59,151 nt of DNA from CAYJFD01 sp964369605 (lineage in GTDB: Bacteria > Bacteroidota > Bacteroidia > Bacteroidales > UBA932). Where the stretch lies: positions 1 through 59,151 of the forward strand of contig CAYJFD010000009.1 in the NCBI GenBank assembly GCA_964369605.1, written 5' to 3'. Below the pieces are notes generated by a model. That model had not been told where the DNA came from. It ran no database searches and saw only the letters and a program-made list of their open reading frames with translations. The position numbers were made by a program, and so were the translations under genes. Of this stretch, positions 7,753-16,884 are shown one piece after another. Positions within the stretch are counted from its first letter, which is position 1. The number at the start of each line of letters is the position of its first letter.

Positions 7753-8679
7753 TTAATTTTTATTTCGCTCTAAGGCACTAACATATATATTGTAAATTTC
7801 CTCTCTTAGCTCTTTTGGCTCTATCACCTTTAGAGATTTACTTCTGGCTAAAAGCTCCATTACAAAGTCATTTGTTCTTCTCAAGCGTAGTTTAATTCTA
7901 AACTCTTCAGCTGTGTCTACAAGTATTTCTTGTGAATGATGAATAGGCATCTGCTTTATAAACTTCCCATCAAGTTCACTGTAAGATAAGATCATATCTT
8001 GTACTGGAATATTCGGATCTACCCACACTCCAAATGAATCTGCGATCAAGGCTACAGGATCTATACTCTCATCTCTAAGGTATACCTCATCATCCTTCAC
8101 TTGTAAGTTTCGCACATTTGCTATTCCATAGACTTTTATTTCTCTTTCTTCTCTTTCTCCGTCTATTTCCTTCCCGATTAGGTACCACCTATTTTGTGAC
8201 TCTTTTAGGAAATATGGCTCTACACGTTTGTACACGACTTGGTTATTGCAACGCACTAATGTATAATCAAATTCTACTATGTTTGACTGCTTGATAGCCT
8301 GAATTAAACGTGGCAGATTTGATTTTCCATCTGCTACTCTATGCTCCTCTAAAACAAAATTTCTGATATTGTTCTCTCGTCCTAGAATAGAGAGAACTTC
8401 CAAATCATTTAATATTTCCTCATACCTTTCTATTGTGGCATTTTCCTCATTATGTATATAGTAGCCGTGCGAGTGCTTGTGCCTTATCTCTATTCCCAGA
8501 ATACCATCTATTTCCTTAAAATCTCGCTGAAGAGTTCGTATAGTAATCGTCTCAGTTCCCTCTGCCATCAATTTTTCATTAATGTAACACAGTAATTTTT
8601 CACTAGATATGTAATTTTTTTTCGATTTTAACTTATGGACTATCATTAATAATCGCTGTATCTGCTGTAGCTTCGCCAT
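7753..8679 (-). CDS. WYL-domain transcriptional regulator
   Basis: A 308-residue protein. The N-terminal winged HTH spans ~1-75 (QQIQRLLMIVHKLKSKK ... TIRTLQRDF). The WYL domain is at ~130-205 and contains VEFDYTL and NRWYLIGKE, and a C-terminal WCX-like region ends at 308. WYL proteins bind nucleic acid or nucleotide ligands and commonly control DNA-repair and phage-defence genes. It heads the operon with GIY-YIG and glycosylase genes. Its promoter (TATCTTTG at 8698-8705, minus strand) abuts a perfect 6-5-6 inverted repeat at 8716-8732, a good operator candidate shared with the divergent GNAT gene. Confidence 0.92.
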   Translation of the reverse strand: MAKLQQIQRLLMIVHKLKSKKNYISSEKLLCYINEKLMAEGTETITIRTLQRDFKEIDGILGIEIRHKHSHGYYIHNEENATIERYEEILNDLEVLSILGRENNIRNFVLEEHRVADGKSNLPRLIQAIKQSNIVEFDYTLVRCNNQVVYKRVEPYFLKESQNRWYLIGKEIDGEREEREIKVYGIANVRNLQVKDDEVYLRDESIDPVALIADSFGVWVDPNIPVQDMILSYSELDGKFIKQMPIHHSQEILVDTAEEFRIKLRLRRTNDFVMELLARSKSLKVIEPKELREEIYNIYVSALERNKN

Positions 8680-8697
8680 GACCTAATTATTATTTTG

Positions 8698-8705
8698 CAA
8701 AGATA
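8698..8705 (-). promoter_or_regulatory. -7 promoter element of the WYL operon
   Basis: Minus-strand TATCTTTG, an exact TAnnTTTG match, 19 bases upstream of the WYL start codon. Confidence 0.6.
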
Positions 8706-8715
8706 GCCCACATAA

Positions 8716-8732
8716 GCGACATAGCGTGTCGC
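8716..8732. promoter_or_regulatory. candidate WYL operator between divergent promoters
   Basis: A perfect inverted repeat, GCGACA-N5-TGTCGC, lies 11 bases upstream of the WYL -7 box and 27 bases upstream of the GNAT -7 box. A dimeric WYL regulator could bind here and control both directions. Binding is inferred from position and symmetry. Confidence 0.55.
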
Positions 8733-8758
8733 CCGTGTATTTTTTTGAATATTTTTTA

Positions 8759-8766
8759 TACTTTTG
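8759..8766 (+). promoter_or_regulatory. -7 promoter element of the GNAT gene
   Basis: TACTTTTG matches TAnnTTTG and lies 28 bases before the ATG at 8794. Confidence 0.5.
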
Positions 8767-8793
8767 TAATTATAGACATTAGGCGTACTCACA

Positions 8794-9426
8794 ATGAACG
8801 GAATAATAAAAAGATATAAAGCTGCTTGGAGACTATACGGGACTCTTGGTCTTTTTGAGGTATTGGGATGCAAGGTTCTAAGAAGAATGTCAATTAATAT
8901 TAAAAGAACATATGTTCTTAAATATGACATACTAGATCAAATAAAAAAAGATAGCTCGTTTAAAGAAGAGTATTCCAGCACAATACTAAGCGCAGAAGAT
9001 TTTATTAATTATTCAAAAGAAGACAGAGCCTGGTTTTCTGATGCAAAATTATCTTTTCTTTTGGAAGTTCTAAAAAACACTATAGCCATAGGGATTATCA
9101 AGGATAATAAAATTATTAGCTACGGGTTTATAAATCCCAATATCTCATCTATTTGTGGTGAACAAACCAAAGAAAAGACCTGTTACTTGTTTGATGACTA
9201 TACGCATCCCAAATATAGAGGTAAAGGACTTCATCTTCAATCACTGAATGATAGGCTTAAATATTCTGCGGACTTAGCTTTCAAGGAGGCCTATATCTCT
9301 GTTGATGCATTTAATAGAGCATCACTCAAGGGAGTAAAAAGGGCCGGATTTTACAAATATAATAGACTAACTGCCTATTCCTTTGGAAAAAAACGCACTA
9401 AATATTTAATAAAAAAATACTACTAA
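8794..9426 (+). CDS. GNAT-fold N-acetyltransferase
   Basis: A 210-residue cytoplasmic protein. The acetyl-CoA loop is visible at ~140 (HPKYRGKGLHLQSLNDR, the R-x-x-G-x-G/A motif). It is followed by the strand-helix YISVDAFNRASLKGVKRAGF, which is motif B of GNATs. The first ~70 residues are an extension with basic residues. The acceptor substrate is unknown. It is transcribed divergently from the WYL operon across a shared regulatory region, so it may be coregulated. Confidence 0.78.
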   Translation: MNGIIKRYKAAWRLYGTLGLFEVLGCKVLRRMSINIKRTYVLKYDILDQIKKDSSFKEEYSSTILSAEDFINYSKEDRAWFSDAKLSFLLEVLKNTIAIGIIKDNKIISYGFINPNISSICGEQTKEKTCYLFDDYTHPKYRGKGLHLQSLNDRLKYSADLAFKEAYISVDAFNRASLKGVKRAGFYKYNRLTAYSFGKKRTKYLIKKYY

Positions 9427-9564
9427 GGGTATTTCAACGACTTTTGCTAGTGTGACACTCTCATAATGACCAACTCTTCGAGCTGTCAGTAGTTCTTATG
9501 GGTGGTGCCACTTTTCAGTTTTTATTATTTAATATTGCATTCTTCTTAATTGAAGCATTATTAT

Positions 9565-9572
9565 TATCTTTG
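9565..9572 (+). promoter_or_regulatory. -7 promoter element of the TPR-AraC regulator
   Basis: TATCTTTG, an exact TAnnTTTG match, lies 27 bases before the ATG at 9600. It falls inside a longer open frame that begins at 9498, which argues against that upstream start. Confidence 0.6.
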
Positions 9573-9599
9573 CATATAATACATCTGCTCAGAATATCC

Positions 9600-11322
9600 A
9601 TGCATAGAATCATATTTATAATCATTATCTTTCTTTTTTCTTTTACTGATTTACACTCAAAAGTACCAGAAGGCGATAAGGCTATCAGTAATATGGATAG
9701 TCTTATACTAGAATACAAGCAGCTTGAAAGGAGTCAACAATATGACTCTTTACTATTTTCTGTCTGCAGCAGAATGTATGAATGCACAAGCGAGATGGAT
9801 GACCCTTACTACATTGTTACTAGTAACGCATATTTAGGGCAATATTATATGATTCGCTCAGAATATGAAACAGCTTTTCCCTATATATCAAGAGCATACG
9901 ACATATATAACACGAATAAAGATGCGTTTAACAACAAGCAAGATTGTCTACCTATATACATTACGTACAACTGCCTAGCAGCATATTATATAAATTTCTA
10001 CTTAGATTATAGAAGAGGAGTAGAATATCTTATTGACGGAATTAGGATAGCTCAAATTTCTTCAAAAAAAGACTATGCTATTATGGGAGCAAATCTTGTT
10101 ACCACATACTTCTTAAGAGATGATCCTTCTGGGTTAGAATATGCATTGGAAATATATGAGCATGGGCATACTATTAATGATGAACGAATAATCATTATTG
10201 GCTCCTATGGCAGTGCTATGATGTACTACATAAATGAAGAGTACGATAAGGCTCATACTTTAATTAATGAAGCTCTTAGCTATAAAGATTCAAACATTAA
10301 GAGAGTTGAAATATATATTACTCTTGCAAATATTCTTAATAAGAAGAATTTATTCACTCATGCTGAAATTATATTTGAGAAGGCGATTGCAGAAATAAAT
10401 CCGACTAACTATATGACCAGTTCATATCTCTTTCTATCTTATGGAAATTTTCTTCTTGAACAAAATCGGGAGAATGAAGCGATAGACGCCTTCCTTAAAG
10501 CATTAGAAACAAATAAGGAATACGATGATGTGTTCACACATAAGGTTTACAACTCACTCGCACTTACATATAAAAGGTTGAATAATTTAGAGCTTGCACT
10601 AAAGTACTCTGAGTTACATTTTAAAGAGCACAATAGAATTTTTGATATAAAGAGCGAGAGAGCATTGAATGAACTTACATTAAAGTACCAATCAACTGTT
10701 CATAAAACAAAGATTCAGGAGTACAAATTAAAGGATGAGAAAAAAAATAGACAAATCCAAGCTATGGTTTCTATTCTCTTCTTCGTCCTCGTTTTCGCTA
10801 TTTTCTCATTTAAAATGTACCGTAATAACAATAAACTATACACAAAGATAGCTAAGCAATACAAGCAAGCTATTGAAAATGAGAAAGGTCTAAAAAGAAG
10901 GATTTCAGAGCAAGATGAAATAATTAATTCGTCTATTAATAAGCAAAGATATTCGAACTCTTCTCTTGATGAAAATAAAGACAAGGAGCTTTTTCTTGCA
11001 GTGGAGGATTTAATGAAAGAGCAGAAAATATATAAAGATCATAGTTTATCTAGAGATAAGTTAGCTGAATACTTAGATACTAATAGGACTTATTTATCCC
11101 AAGTTATTAATGAGAATACATCATCTTCAATCATTCAATATATTAATTCTTATAGAGTAAAGNNNNNNNNNNGAATTACTCTCTGACATAAATAATGATC
11201 AACAATTAAAAGCCGTATGTTATGATAGCGGATTCGCATCAAGGGCTACATTTAATAAAATTTTTCAGGATCATATAGGCATGACGCCCTCAAAATACAG
11301 AGAAAAGATTCTAAGTATCTAA
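9600..11322 (+). CDS. TPR-containing membrane regulator with C-terminal AraC-type HTH (interrupted by assembly gap)
   Basis: About 573 residues. A hydrophobic N-terminal signal or anchor (HRIIFIIIIFLFSFTDLHS) is followed by TPR helices (~60-385), a single TM at ~388-408 (MVSILFFVLVFAIFSF), a coiled coil, and an AraC-type HTH. The last half-HTH lies after the N-run: VCYDSGFASRATFNKIF and MTPSKYREK. The periplasmic TPR part probably senses a signal and the cytoplasmic HTH acts on DNA. The placeholder of ten N breaks the frame, but YRVK-xxx-ELLSD fits the family if nine bases are missing. I chose the ATG at 9600, downstream of the -7 box. It precedes and probably controls the 11476-15978 lipoprotein operon. 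Confidence 0.88.
11163..11172. other. assembly gap (10 N)
   Basis: Ten N inside the AraC domain of the TPR regulator. The flanking reading frames join correctly only if the true missing length is a multiple of three, and three codons fits the AraC helix spacing. The apparent premature stop after the gap is therefore an artefact. Confidence 0.95.
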
Positions 11323-11394
11323 TATCCTTATAAGTAAAAAAAGCCTATTCAGCACGCTTAAATACGACAATTGCCGTTTTTATACATCATTTTC

Positions 11395-11425
11395 TTTGAC
11401 TAAATATGTAGCTTTTTTAAATTTG
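11395..11425 (+). promoter_or_regulatory. complete sigma-ABfr promoter for the LRR lipoprotein operon
   Basis: TTTG at 11395-11398, a 19-base spacer, then TAAATTTG at 11418-11425. It lies 50 bases before the ATG at 11476, and the leader contains no obvious hairpin. Confidence 0.75.
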
Positions 11426-11475
11426 TTGCAAGTAAAAACGCAAACCTATTTAAATAACTAAAAACATTAAGTCAA

Positions 11476-13098
11476 ATGAAAATTAAAATTTACACTATTC
11501 TATTACTCGTCCCATTACTATTTTCGTACTGTTCAAAAGAATGTGACCACGCTATCACTGAAGAAGCCTCTATCGTGAAGTTTGATTTAGCTAAGGGCGA
11601 TCAACTTTTTCCTGTCATAATACGTGGCACAGAATTAATACTAGACATAGAAAATGATATAGACCCTAGTACGCTTAGTGCTCACATGGTTTTGAGTGAG
11701 GGAGCAGTCATCTCACCTGACCCATCGTCCATTTCTGATTGGTCTGAAAGCGCAGAGTTTATTGTTACGTCTGCAAATGAAACTGTTCAAACAACATATA
11801 CGTACTCAAAAATAGATAAACAATCTGAATTTACATATCTATTCAAGACTCAAGAAGAGGTAAATGCTTTTGCTGAACTTGGGTATACAGATGTATATTC
11901 TATTAGAATACAAAGTTCAGACATCGAAAGTGAAAAGATAAAAGATATTTCGGCATTCAATAGTATTAAGAATATTCGTTCCTTGTTACATATTAGTGCA
12001 TTCTACGGCAAAGAATTTAATGGATTCCAGAATTTAGAAAATGTTTCGACAATTGAAATAATTAGTGACTCAGTAAAAACTAATACTGTAAAATTCCCGA
12101 AATTAGAAAGTGTCACAAATATGCTATTTGGTCGCACTTACAGCGACACCCAACAAAGCTACACTTGCGATTCAATAAAGGTTGTAGAGTGCAAGATGTT
12201 GACTGAAATCAAAGGTGATTTTATTATGAGCGCAAGCATTACTGACTTTTCAGGTTTCCCTAAACTGGAAAAAATAGGCGGACAAGTACTTTTACAAACT
12301 CTAGGTAAGAATCTCAAAGGCTTAGAAAATCTAAAGAGTATTGACCGAATCGTTATTGGCGGAGCAAACTTGGAATCACTTGAAGGGCTCGAGGGATTAA
12401 AAAGTATCAACTCACACCTAGAAATAGCCTTTGCACGTAACATCACTTCCCTTAAAGGACTAGAAAATTTAGAAGTTCTTGGAAATTTAAACATAAACAA
12501 CACTCAATCTTTAACAGATATTTCTGCTCTATCTAAAATCACAACGATTGAAGGTATATACATTAATGGAGTTGCAAAATTATCTACTCTTGAAGGACTT
12601 CACAACATTGAAGAAATAACTGGAGCCCTCACTTTAGGTTTTGTTGGTCAAGGTTCATTTATGGATCCAACTATTAAGAAACTTGAAAATTTACAAGGAC
12701 TTAGATCTCTAAAAACTATAGGCAGAACCTTTTCAATTAATCAATCTTCACTAATTAATTTTGACGGACTTCAGAACCTAACATCAGTTGGTGCTATATA
12801 TTTTAGAGGTCTATCTAAAGTGACTAGTCTTACAGGTTTAAATAATTTAACTTCTTGCAAGGAGCAGTTCTCTTTTGAAAATTCGTTGATAGAAAGCGTC
12901 AGTGAGCTAAGTTCTTTAGAAGAAGCTGGAAGCTTCCTATTTAAAGGCAATCGAAACTTAAAATGGTACTGCGCGATAAAAGATATAGTAGCAGACGGCA
13001 GTAGTCTAAACTTTACATGCTTGAATAATGCATATAATCCTACTTATCAAGATATGGTAGATGGTAAATGCCATCCAGAGGGAGAAGAGGGAGAATAA
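11476..13098 (+). CDS. LRR-like surface lipoprotein with N-terminal DUF5018-like domain
   Basis: A 540-residue lipoprotein. The signal peptide ends in the lipobox LFSYC with Cys19. Residues ~30-115 resemble the DUF5018-type beta domain (WSESAEFIVTSANETVQTTY). From ~145 to ~510 it has irregular leucine-rich/receptor-L-domain-like repeats such as LKGLENLKSIDRIVIGG and LTDISALSKITTIEGIYING. Such proteins are displayed on the outer membrane and bind ligands. The mature N-terminus is Cys-Ser-Lys-Glu-Cys-Asp-His, very like that of the next gene. It is the first gene of a three-gene operon with a 34-base gap to the second. Confidence 0.82.
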   Translation: MKIKIYTILLLVPLLFSYCSKECDHAITEEASIVKFDLAKGDQLFPVIIRGTELILDIENDIDPSTLSAHMVLSEGAVISPDPSSISDWSESAEFIVTSANETVQTTYTYSKIDKQSEFTYLFKTQEEVNAFAELGYTDVYSIRIQSSDIESEKIKDISAFNSIKNIRSLLHISAFYGKEFNGFQNLENVSTIEIISDSVKTNTVKFPKLESVTNMLFGRTYSDTQQSYTCDSIKVVECKMLTEIKGDFIMSASITDFSGFPKLEKIGGQVLLQTLGKNLKGLENLKSIDRIVIGGANLESLEGLEGLKSINSHLEIAFARNITSLKGLENLEVLGNLNINNTQSLTDISALSKITTIEGIYINGVAKLSTLEGLHNIEEITGALTLGFVGQGSFMDPTIKKLENLQGLRSLKTIGRTFSINQSSLINFDGLQNLTSVGAIYFRGLSKVTSLTGLNNLTSCKEQFSFENSLIESVSELSSLEEAGSFLFKGNRNLKWYCAIKDIVADGSSLNFTCLNNAYNPTYQDMVDGKCHPEGEEGE

Positions 13099-13132
13099 CA
13101 AACTTATCATTTAACAAATTAATAAAGAAAAT

Positions 13133-14926
13133 ATGAAAAAAATTATCAGCATAATAATTGGAGTTATATCTCTAATAACTACATCATGTACTCAAGATTG
13201 CCCCCACTTTGTATTAGAGGGTAATGATGCTTATATAACATCAATATCTGCAAAAGGAGATTTCGGTAGCGTAGAGGCTAACATATCAAGTAATGACGTT
13301 ACTATCATTCTTCCTTTCGGAACAGACCCAAATAGCATAAGCGTTGACATTAAGATATCTGACGGAGCAAATATAGACAGGCAAAGTTCTGAGGTAACGT
13401 CATGGGCCGAACCTCAGATGTTTACTGTAACTTCTGCGAATGGTGAAAACACTAATCAGTACTCTGTTACAACTACAGTTTCTCATGACACTAAGAAATT
13501 CGAAGGATTAATTGAACTTGGAAGTCAAAGCGAACTTGACGAATTTGGTAAGGCTGGATACACTATTATTGAAGGAATTACACTTTACACTTCTGATAAT
13601 TCTGATCCGATCACTAATGTAGATGCCCTTTCCAACATTATTGAGGTCACAGGTAATCTAGTAGTATATAACACTTCTATTATCAACTTAGAATTTCCTA
13701 ACCTAGCAAGAGCGGGGAGGATAGCTATACAATCATTAGATTTGGAGTCTATGATTATGCCTAAACTTGAGATTGTTGCTGATGAATTAACAATAGGAAT
13801 GGATGTTCCTGTAGGCCAATTTCCCCCAGCACATGAGAAATTTAGCACTATTGAACTTTCGTCTCTAGAATATGTTGGAAATAGTTTTTACCTAAATTTA
13901 TGTTCAAAACTATCAACTCTTGAGTCTCTATCTAATTTAAAATTTGTTGGCGGCGATTTTGTAGTGTTAGGAGGAGAATTCACATCCCTACAAGGATTAA
14001 ATAACTTAACAAACGTTAATAATACATTTGCTATTTCCTCAACAGAACTTAAATCCCTAGAAGGCTTTATGGTTGAAGAGATAGGTTACCAACTTAGTCT
14101 TGGATTAGATTATATTACTGATCTTTCGCCATTAAAATCTTTAAAGAAAATTGGAACAGTACTTACTCTAAAAAACAACAGAGAACTTAAAAGTCTTTCT
14201 GGTATTGAGAATATAGACGTTCCTGTAATTCAGATTGAATCATTCCTAAAACTAGAGAGTCTTGACGGCCTTCCTGTAAAATCCAATATGAGGTTCATAC
14301 AACTTTCTGGCTTAGAATCACTCACTGATATATCTGCATTATCCAAACTAGAAACTATCGAAGAATCGTTTTCACTATCTTCTTGCCCAGCGCTAAAATC
14401 ATTAGATGGACTAGATAATCTGAAAAGTGTTGGTATAAACCTAACTTTTGGCCTTTTAGATGGAATTACAGATCTATCAGGAATTAACAACATTGAGCAC
14501 ATTGGAGCATCATTATCAATCAGCAAGATGCTTGTACTTAAAAAGCTTCCTAAATTCTCAAAATTAACTTCAGTTGGAGATTTATATTTAGAAAATCTAA
14601 TTGAATTAGAAAATCTTGATGGTCTTGAGAGTATTACTGATATTACAAAAGGAGGACTTAATGTACTAGCTTGTAAAAAATTAACTGATGTCTCAGGCTT
14701 ACGAAATGTTAAGACAGTTAACTGCTATACTCAAAAGGATCGTATCAAATTTCAATTCAATGAAATTCTAAAATCCTATGAACCTATTGGTGAAAACTTA
14801 TTACAGGCTTATTTAACCTCTAACAGATTATATATAAAAAATAATGGGTATAATCCTACTGCTAAGGATATTCAAGATAAAAAATATACTGGAGAAGGTG
14901 GAATGGGTATCGGTAGCGACAAATAG
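13133..14926 (+). CDS. LRR-like surface lipoprotein, paralogue of the preceding gene
   Basis: A 597-residue lipoprotein with lipobox ITTSC (Cys19). The domain order matches the preceding gene: a DUF5018-like beta domain at ~30-120 (TSWAEPQMFTVTSANGENTN), then LRR/receptor-L-like repeats to ~520 (LTDISALSKLETIEESFSLS, LKSLDGLDNLKSVGINLTFG). The C-terminus carries the same short tail motif NPTAKDIQDKKY as the first protein's NPTYQDMVDGKC. The mature N-terminus is Cys-Thr-Gln-Asp-Cys-Pro-His. The two are an old tandem duplication. The stop lies five bases before the ATG of the thioredoxin-like gene. Confidence 0.82.
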   Translation: MKKIISIIIGVISLITTSCTQDCPHFVLEGNDAYITSISAKGDFGSVEANISSNDVTIILPFGTDPNSISVDIKISDGANIDRQSSEVTSWAEPQMFTVTSANGENTNQYSVTTTVSHDTKKFEGLIELGSQSELDEFGKAGYTIIEGITLYTSDNSDPITNVDALSNIIEVTGNLVVYNTSIINLEFPNLARAGRIAIQSLDLESMIMPKLEIVADELTIGMDVPVGQFPPAHEKFSTIELSSLEYVGNSFYLNLCSKLSTLESLSNLKFVGGDFVVLGGEFTSLQGLNNLTNVNNTFAISSTELKSLEGFMVEEIGYQLSLGLDYITDLSPLKSLKKIGTVLTLKNNRELKSLSGIENIDVPVIQIESFLKLESLDGLPVKSNMRFIQLSGLESLTDISALSKLETIEESFSLSSCPALKSLDGLDNLKSVGINLTFGLLDGITDLSGINNIEHIGASLSISKMLVLKKLPKFSKLTSVGDLYLENLIELENLDGLESITDITKGGLNVLACKKLTDVSGLRNVKTVNCYTQKDRIKFQFNEILKSYEPIGENLLQAYLTSNRLYIKNNGYNPTAKDIQDKKYTGEGGMGIGSDK

Positions 14927-14931
14927 TGAGT

Positions 14932-15978
14932 ATGAAAAAATATGTAAAGACATTATTCTTCGCAACATTAGCGCTAACTATTAGTTGTGTAGAGAAGGGG
15001 CATGGAGGAAATAACCCTCCTGAGCCTCTCATACCTGAAATCAGCATCGAGTTAGGTGAAATTACCGAATCTAGTATTTCCTTTAATCTTACTGCAAAGC
15101 ACGCTATTTCAAAGGAGTACGCCGTAACTACTTCTGATCAAGATCCCATAAAATATATTACTATTGAAGCTGAAAATACAGAATCAATTATTGTAGACAA
15201 ATTACATTACAATACTAGTTACACTATTTACGCTCGTTCCATAAACTCAGATGGACAAAGCTCTACACTAGCTAAAGAAACTATCTTTACTAAAAACATT
15301 CAACTCAGTGATAAAAAGTATAAGAAGAAGTTACTAATTATGAAGTTCACTGGCACTTGGTGCCCATATTGCCCTAATATGACAGAACTTTTAGACATAG
15401 CTCTAAAAGAATATCCCACTGACATCGAGCTTATTGCCATCCATGTAAACGATGATCTAGAAATAGATGCTCAAGCAGATCTAGATAAAGGGTTTAATGT
15501 ATCTGCATACCCACACGGAGTTGTAGACTATAGGGAACAATTCAAACACACGGAACAACAGAAACTAGGAAGAGCTATTGAAACATCTCTAGATGATTAT
15601 ACTGCATCAGTTGGAATAGGCATAGAATCAAAGTTGACCTCAGGTGAAATAAAAATAGACATTAACCTGGAATTCAACGAGGAGGGTGATTATAAGATTG
15701 TGTGTGCTCTACTCGAGAATGGCATAAAAAGAAGCGGAGTTGGCTCAGTTACTGGGGTATATGACGATGTGCTTCGCAATATGACAACAGATCCTTTCGG
15801 AGATTCAATTTTTGCATCTACAAATATACTCAGCTACAGCGTAGTACCCGAGCAAGACTGGAACTTAGACAGTATGCGAGTATTAGTATATGTTCTTAAA
15901 GACTATGGAGCTGATTACTATGTTAACAATTGTATCTCAGCTACATTAGGTAGTACTATAGGTATAACATACGAGTAA
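14932..15978 (+). CDS. Omp28-like lipoprotein with thioredoxin fold
   Basis: About 348 residues. The lipobox is LTISC (Cys19), followed by a fibronectin-III-like domain at ~36-122. A thioredoxin-like/Omp28 domain starts at ~132 with FTGTWCPYCPNM, where Cys144 and Cys147 form a CxxC pair. The C-terminal beta region (YKIVCALLENGI) is shared with the protein at 25613. Omp28 relatives are surface lipoproteins of Bacteroidota. An intact CxxC suggests thiol redox activity, not proven. An in-frame GTG at 14926 exists, but the ATG at 14932 gives the proper signal peptide. It ends the operon, ahead of a strong bidirectional terminator. Confidence 0.86.
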   Translation: MKKYVKTLFFATLALTISCVEKGHGGNNPPEPLIPEISIELGEITESSISFNLTAKHAISKEYAVTTSDQDPIKYITIEAENTESIIVDKLHYNTSYTIYARSINSDGQSSTLAKETIFTKNIQLSDKKYKKKLLIMKFTGTWCPYCPNMTELLDIALKEYPTDIELIAIHVNDDLEIDAQADLDKGFNVSAYPHGVVDYREQFKHTEQQKLGRAIETSLDDYTASVGIGIESKLTSGEIKIDINLEFNEEGDYKIVCALLENGIKRSGVGSVTGVYDDVLRNMTTDPFGDSIFASTNILSYSVVPEQDWNLDSMRVLVYVLKDYGADYYVNNCISATLGSTIGITYE

Positions 15979-15997
15979 ATCAAGAATAATTATACCA

Positions 15998-16038
15998 TAA
16001 AGACCTATTTTGAGAATACGCTCAGAATAGGTCTTTAT
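15998..16038. terminator. bidirectional intrinsic terminator
   Basis: A near-perfect stem pairs AAAGACCTATTTTGAG (15999-16014) with CTCAGAATAGGTCTTT (16021-16036) around a six-base loop, with A/T-rich flanks on both sides. It lies between convergent genes ending at 15978 and 16057. Confidence 0.85.
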
Positions 16039-16056
16039 TATATTATATATCACCCT

Positions 16057-16809
16057 CTAAAACATATATCCCAGCGTTACAGAGTAAACTCTTGAGTTAT
16101 ATGGAGAATTTCCTGGGCCTACATTAAAGAAGCCAAAATCTGCTCCTCCTTCTATTAGAATGTTGCCTGACTGTAATTGTAGTCTTAATCCTAGGCCATA
16201 ATCAAAGCGACTTATAGGGTCTAGGGTTCTCAGTTCATCGTCTGCGGTAAGTTTATACTTGAATTCCTCATAAGGGTTATAATCTGCATAACCGATCTTA
16301 TCATCTTCTAAATAAGCTACGAGTCGTGATGATGCAGAAAGCCCAAAGCCTGCCCACATTCCAACTTTTGGTGTTAATGAGAGATTATCTGCTAGTTCTA
16401 TTTTATAGGCAATATAAAGAGGTAATTGAACTGATTTTGAAGATATAGAGACCTTGTGAACACCAAGGTATTCGGGGTGCGGAGCAGGTTCATCAAGATC
16501 ACTTGTCACATTAAATATGGTAGAAGCTCCTGATTTATTTGTATTGAATGTAAGTCCTGACTCTATCTGCCAGTTTTTAGTCAGTTCATAGGTGGCATTT
16601 GCTGCGATATAAAAACCAGCTCTTATTTCAGATAATCCTTTCTCATTATTGTAAATCTCAAAAGCTGGTTTAACAATATTGAATTCGTTCCCACTGTAAC
16701 TACTAAAAGCAGAACCTAGTTTAAAACTGTATTTCCACTGAGCACTAGAGAACAGCGAAAATGAAATTAAAATAATAGAGATTATTATTCTTTTAAAAGT
16801 AATATTCAT
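16057..16809 (-). CDS. outer-membrane beta-barrel protein (PorT-like family)
   Basis: A 250-residue protein with a signal peptide (IISIILISFSLFSSAQ) and then alternating aromatic strands typical of the small outer-membrane barrels annotated 'porin family' in Bacteroidota: WKYSFKLGSAFSSYSG, WQIESGLTFNTNKSG, SLTPKVGMWAGFGLS, and a terminal YSVTLGYMF ending in Phe. The role is unknown. It is a single gene downstream of the secreted nuclease on the same strand, 75 bases away. Confidence 0.8.
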   Translation of the reverse strand: MNITFKRIIISIILISFSLFSSAQWKYSFKLGSAFSSYSGNEFNIVKPAFEIYNNEKGLSEIRAGFYIAANATYELTKNWQIESGLTFNTNKSGASTIFNVTSDLDEPAPHPEYLGVHKVSISSKSVQLPLYIAYKIELADNLSLTPKVGMWAGFGLSASSRLVAYLEDDKIGYADYNPYEEFKYKLTADDELRTLDPISRFDYGLGLRLQLQSGNILIEGGADFGFFNVGPGNSPYNSRVYSVTLGYMF

Positions 16810-16884
16810 AAATAGTAATATATTAGTATAGTTATTCGGCTTAAATTTCTTCCTCCTGTTTCGCTTGTTTTAATTAGCTGCAGA

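Noticed and set aside
8646..8930. Minus-strand frame spanning the WYL/GNAT promoter region
   Set aside because: It covers two divergent promoters, an operator-like palindrome and the antisense of the GNAT gene. It is not a credible gene.
9498..9599. Upstream start of the TPR-AraC regulator at 9498
   Set aside because: The extension contains the TATCTTTG promoter element, and the ATG at 9600 gives a normal signal peptide.
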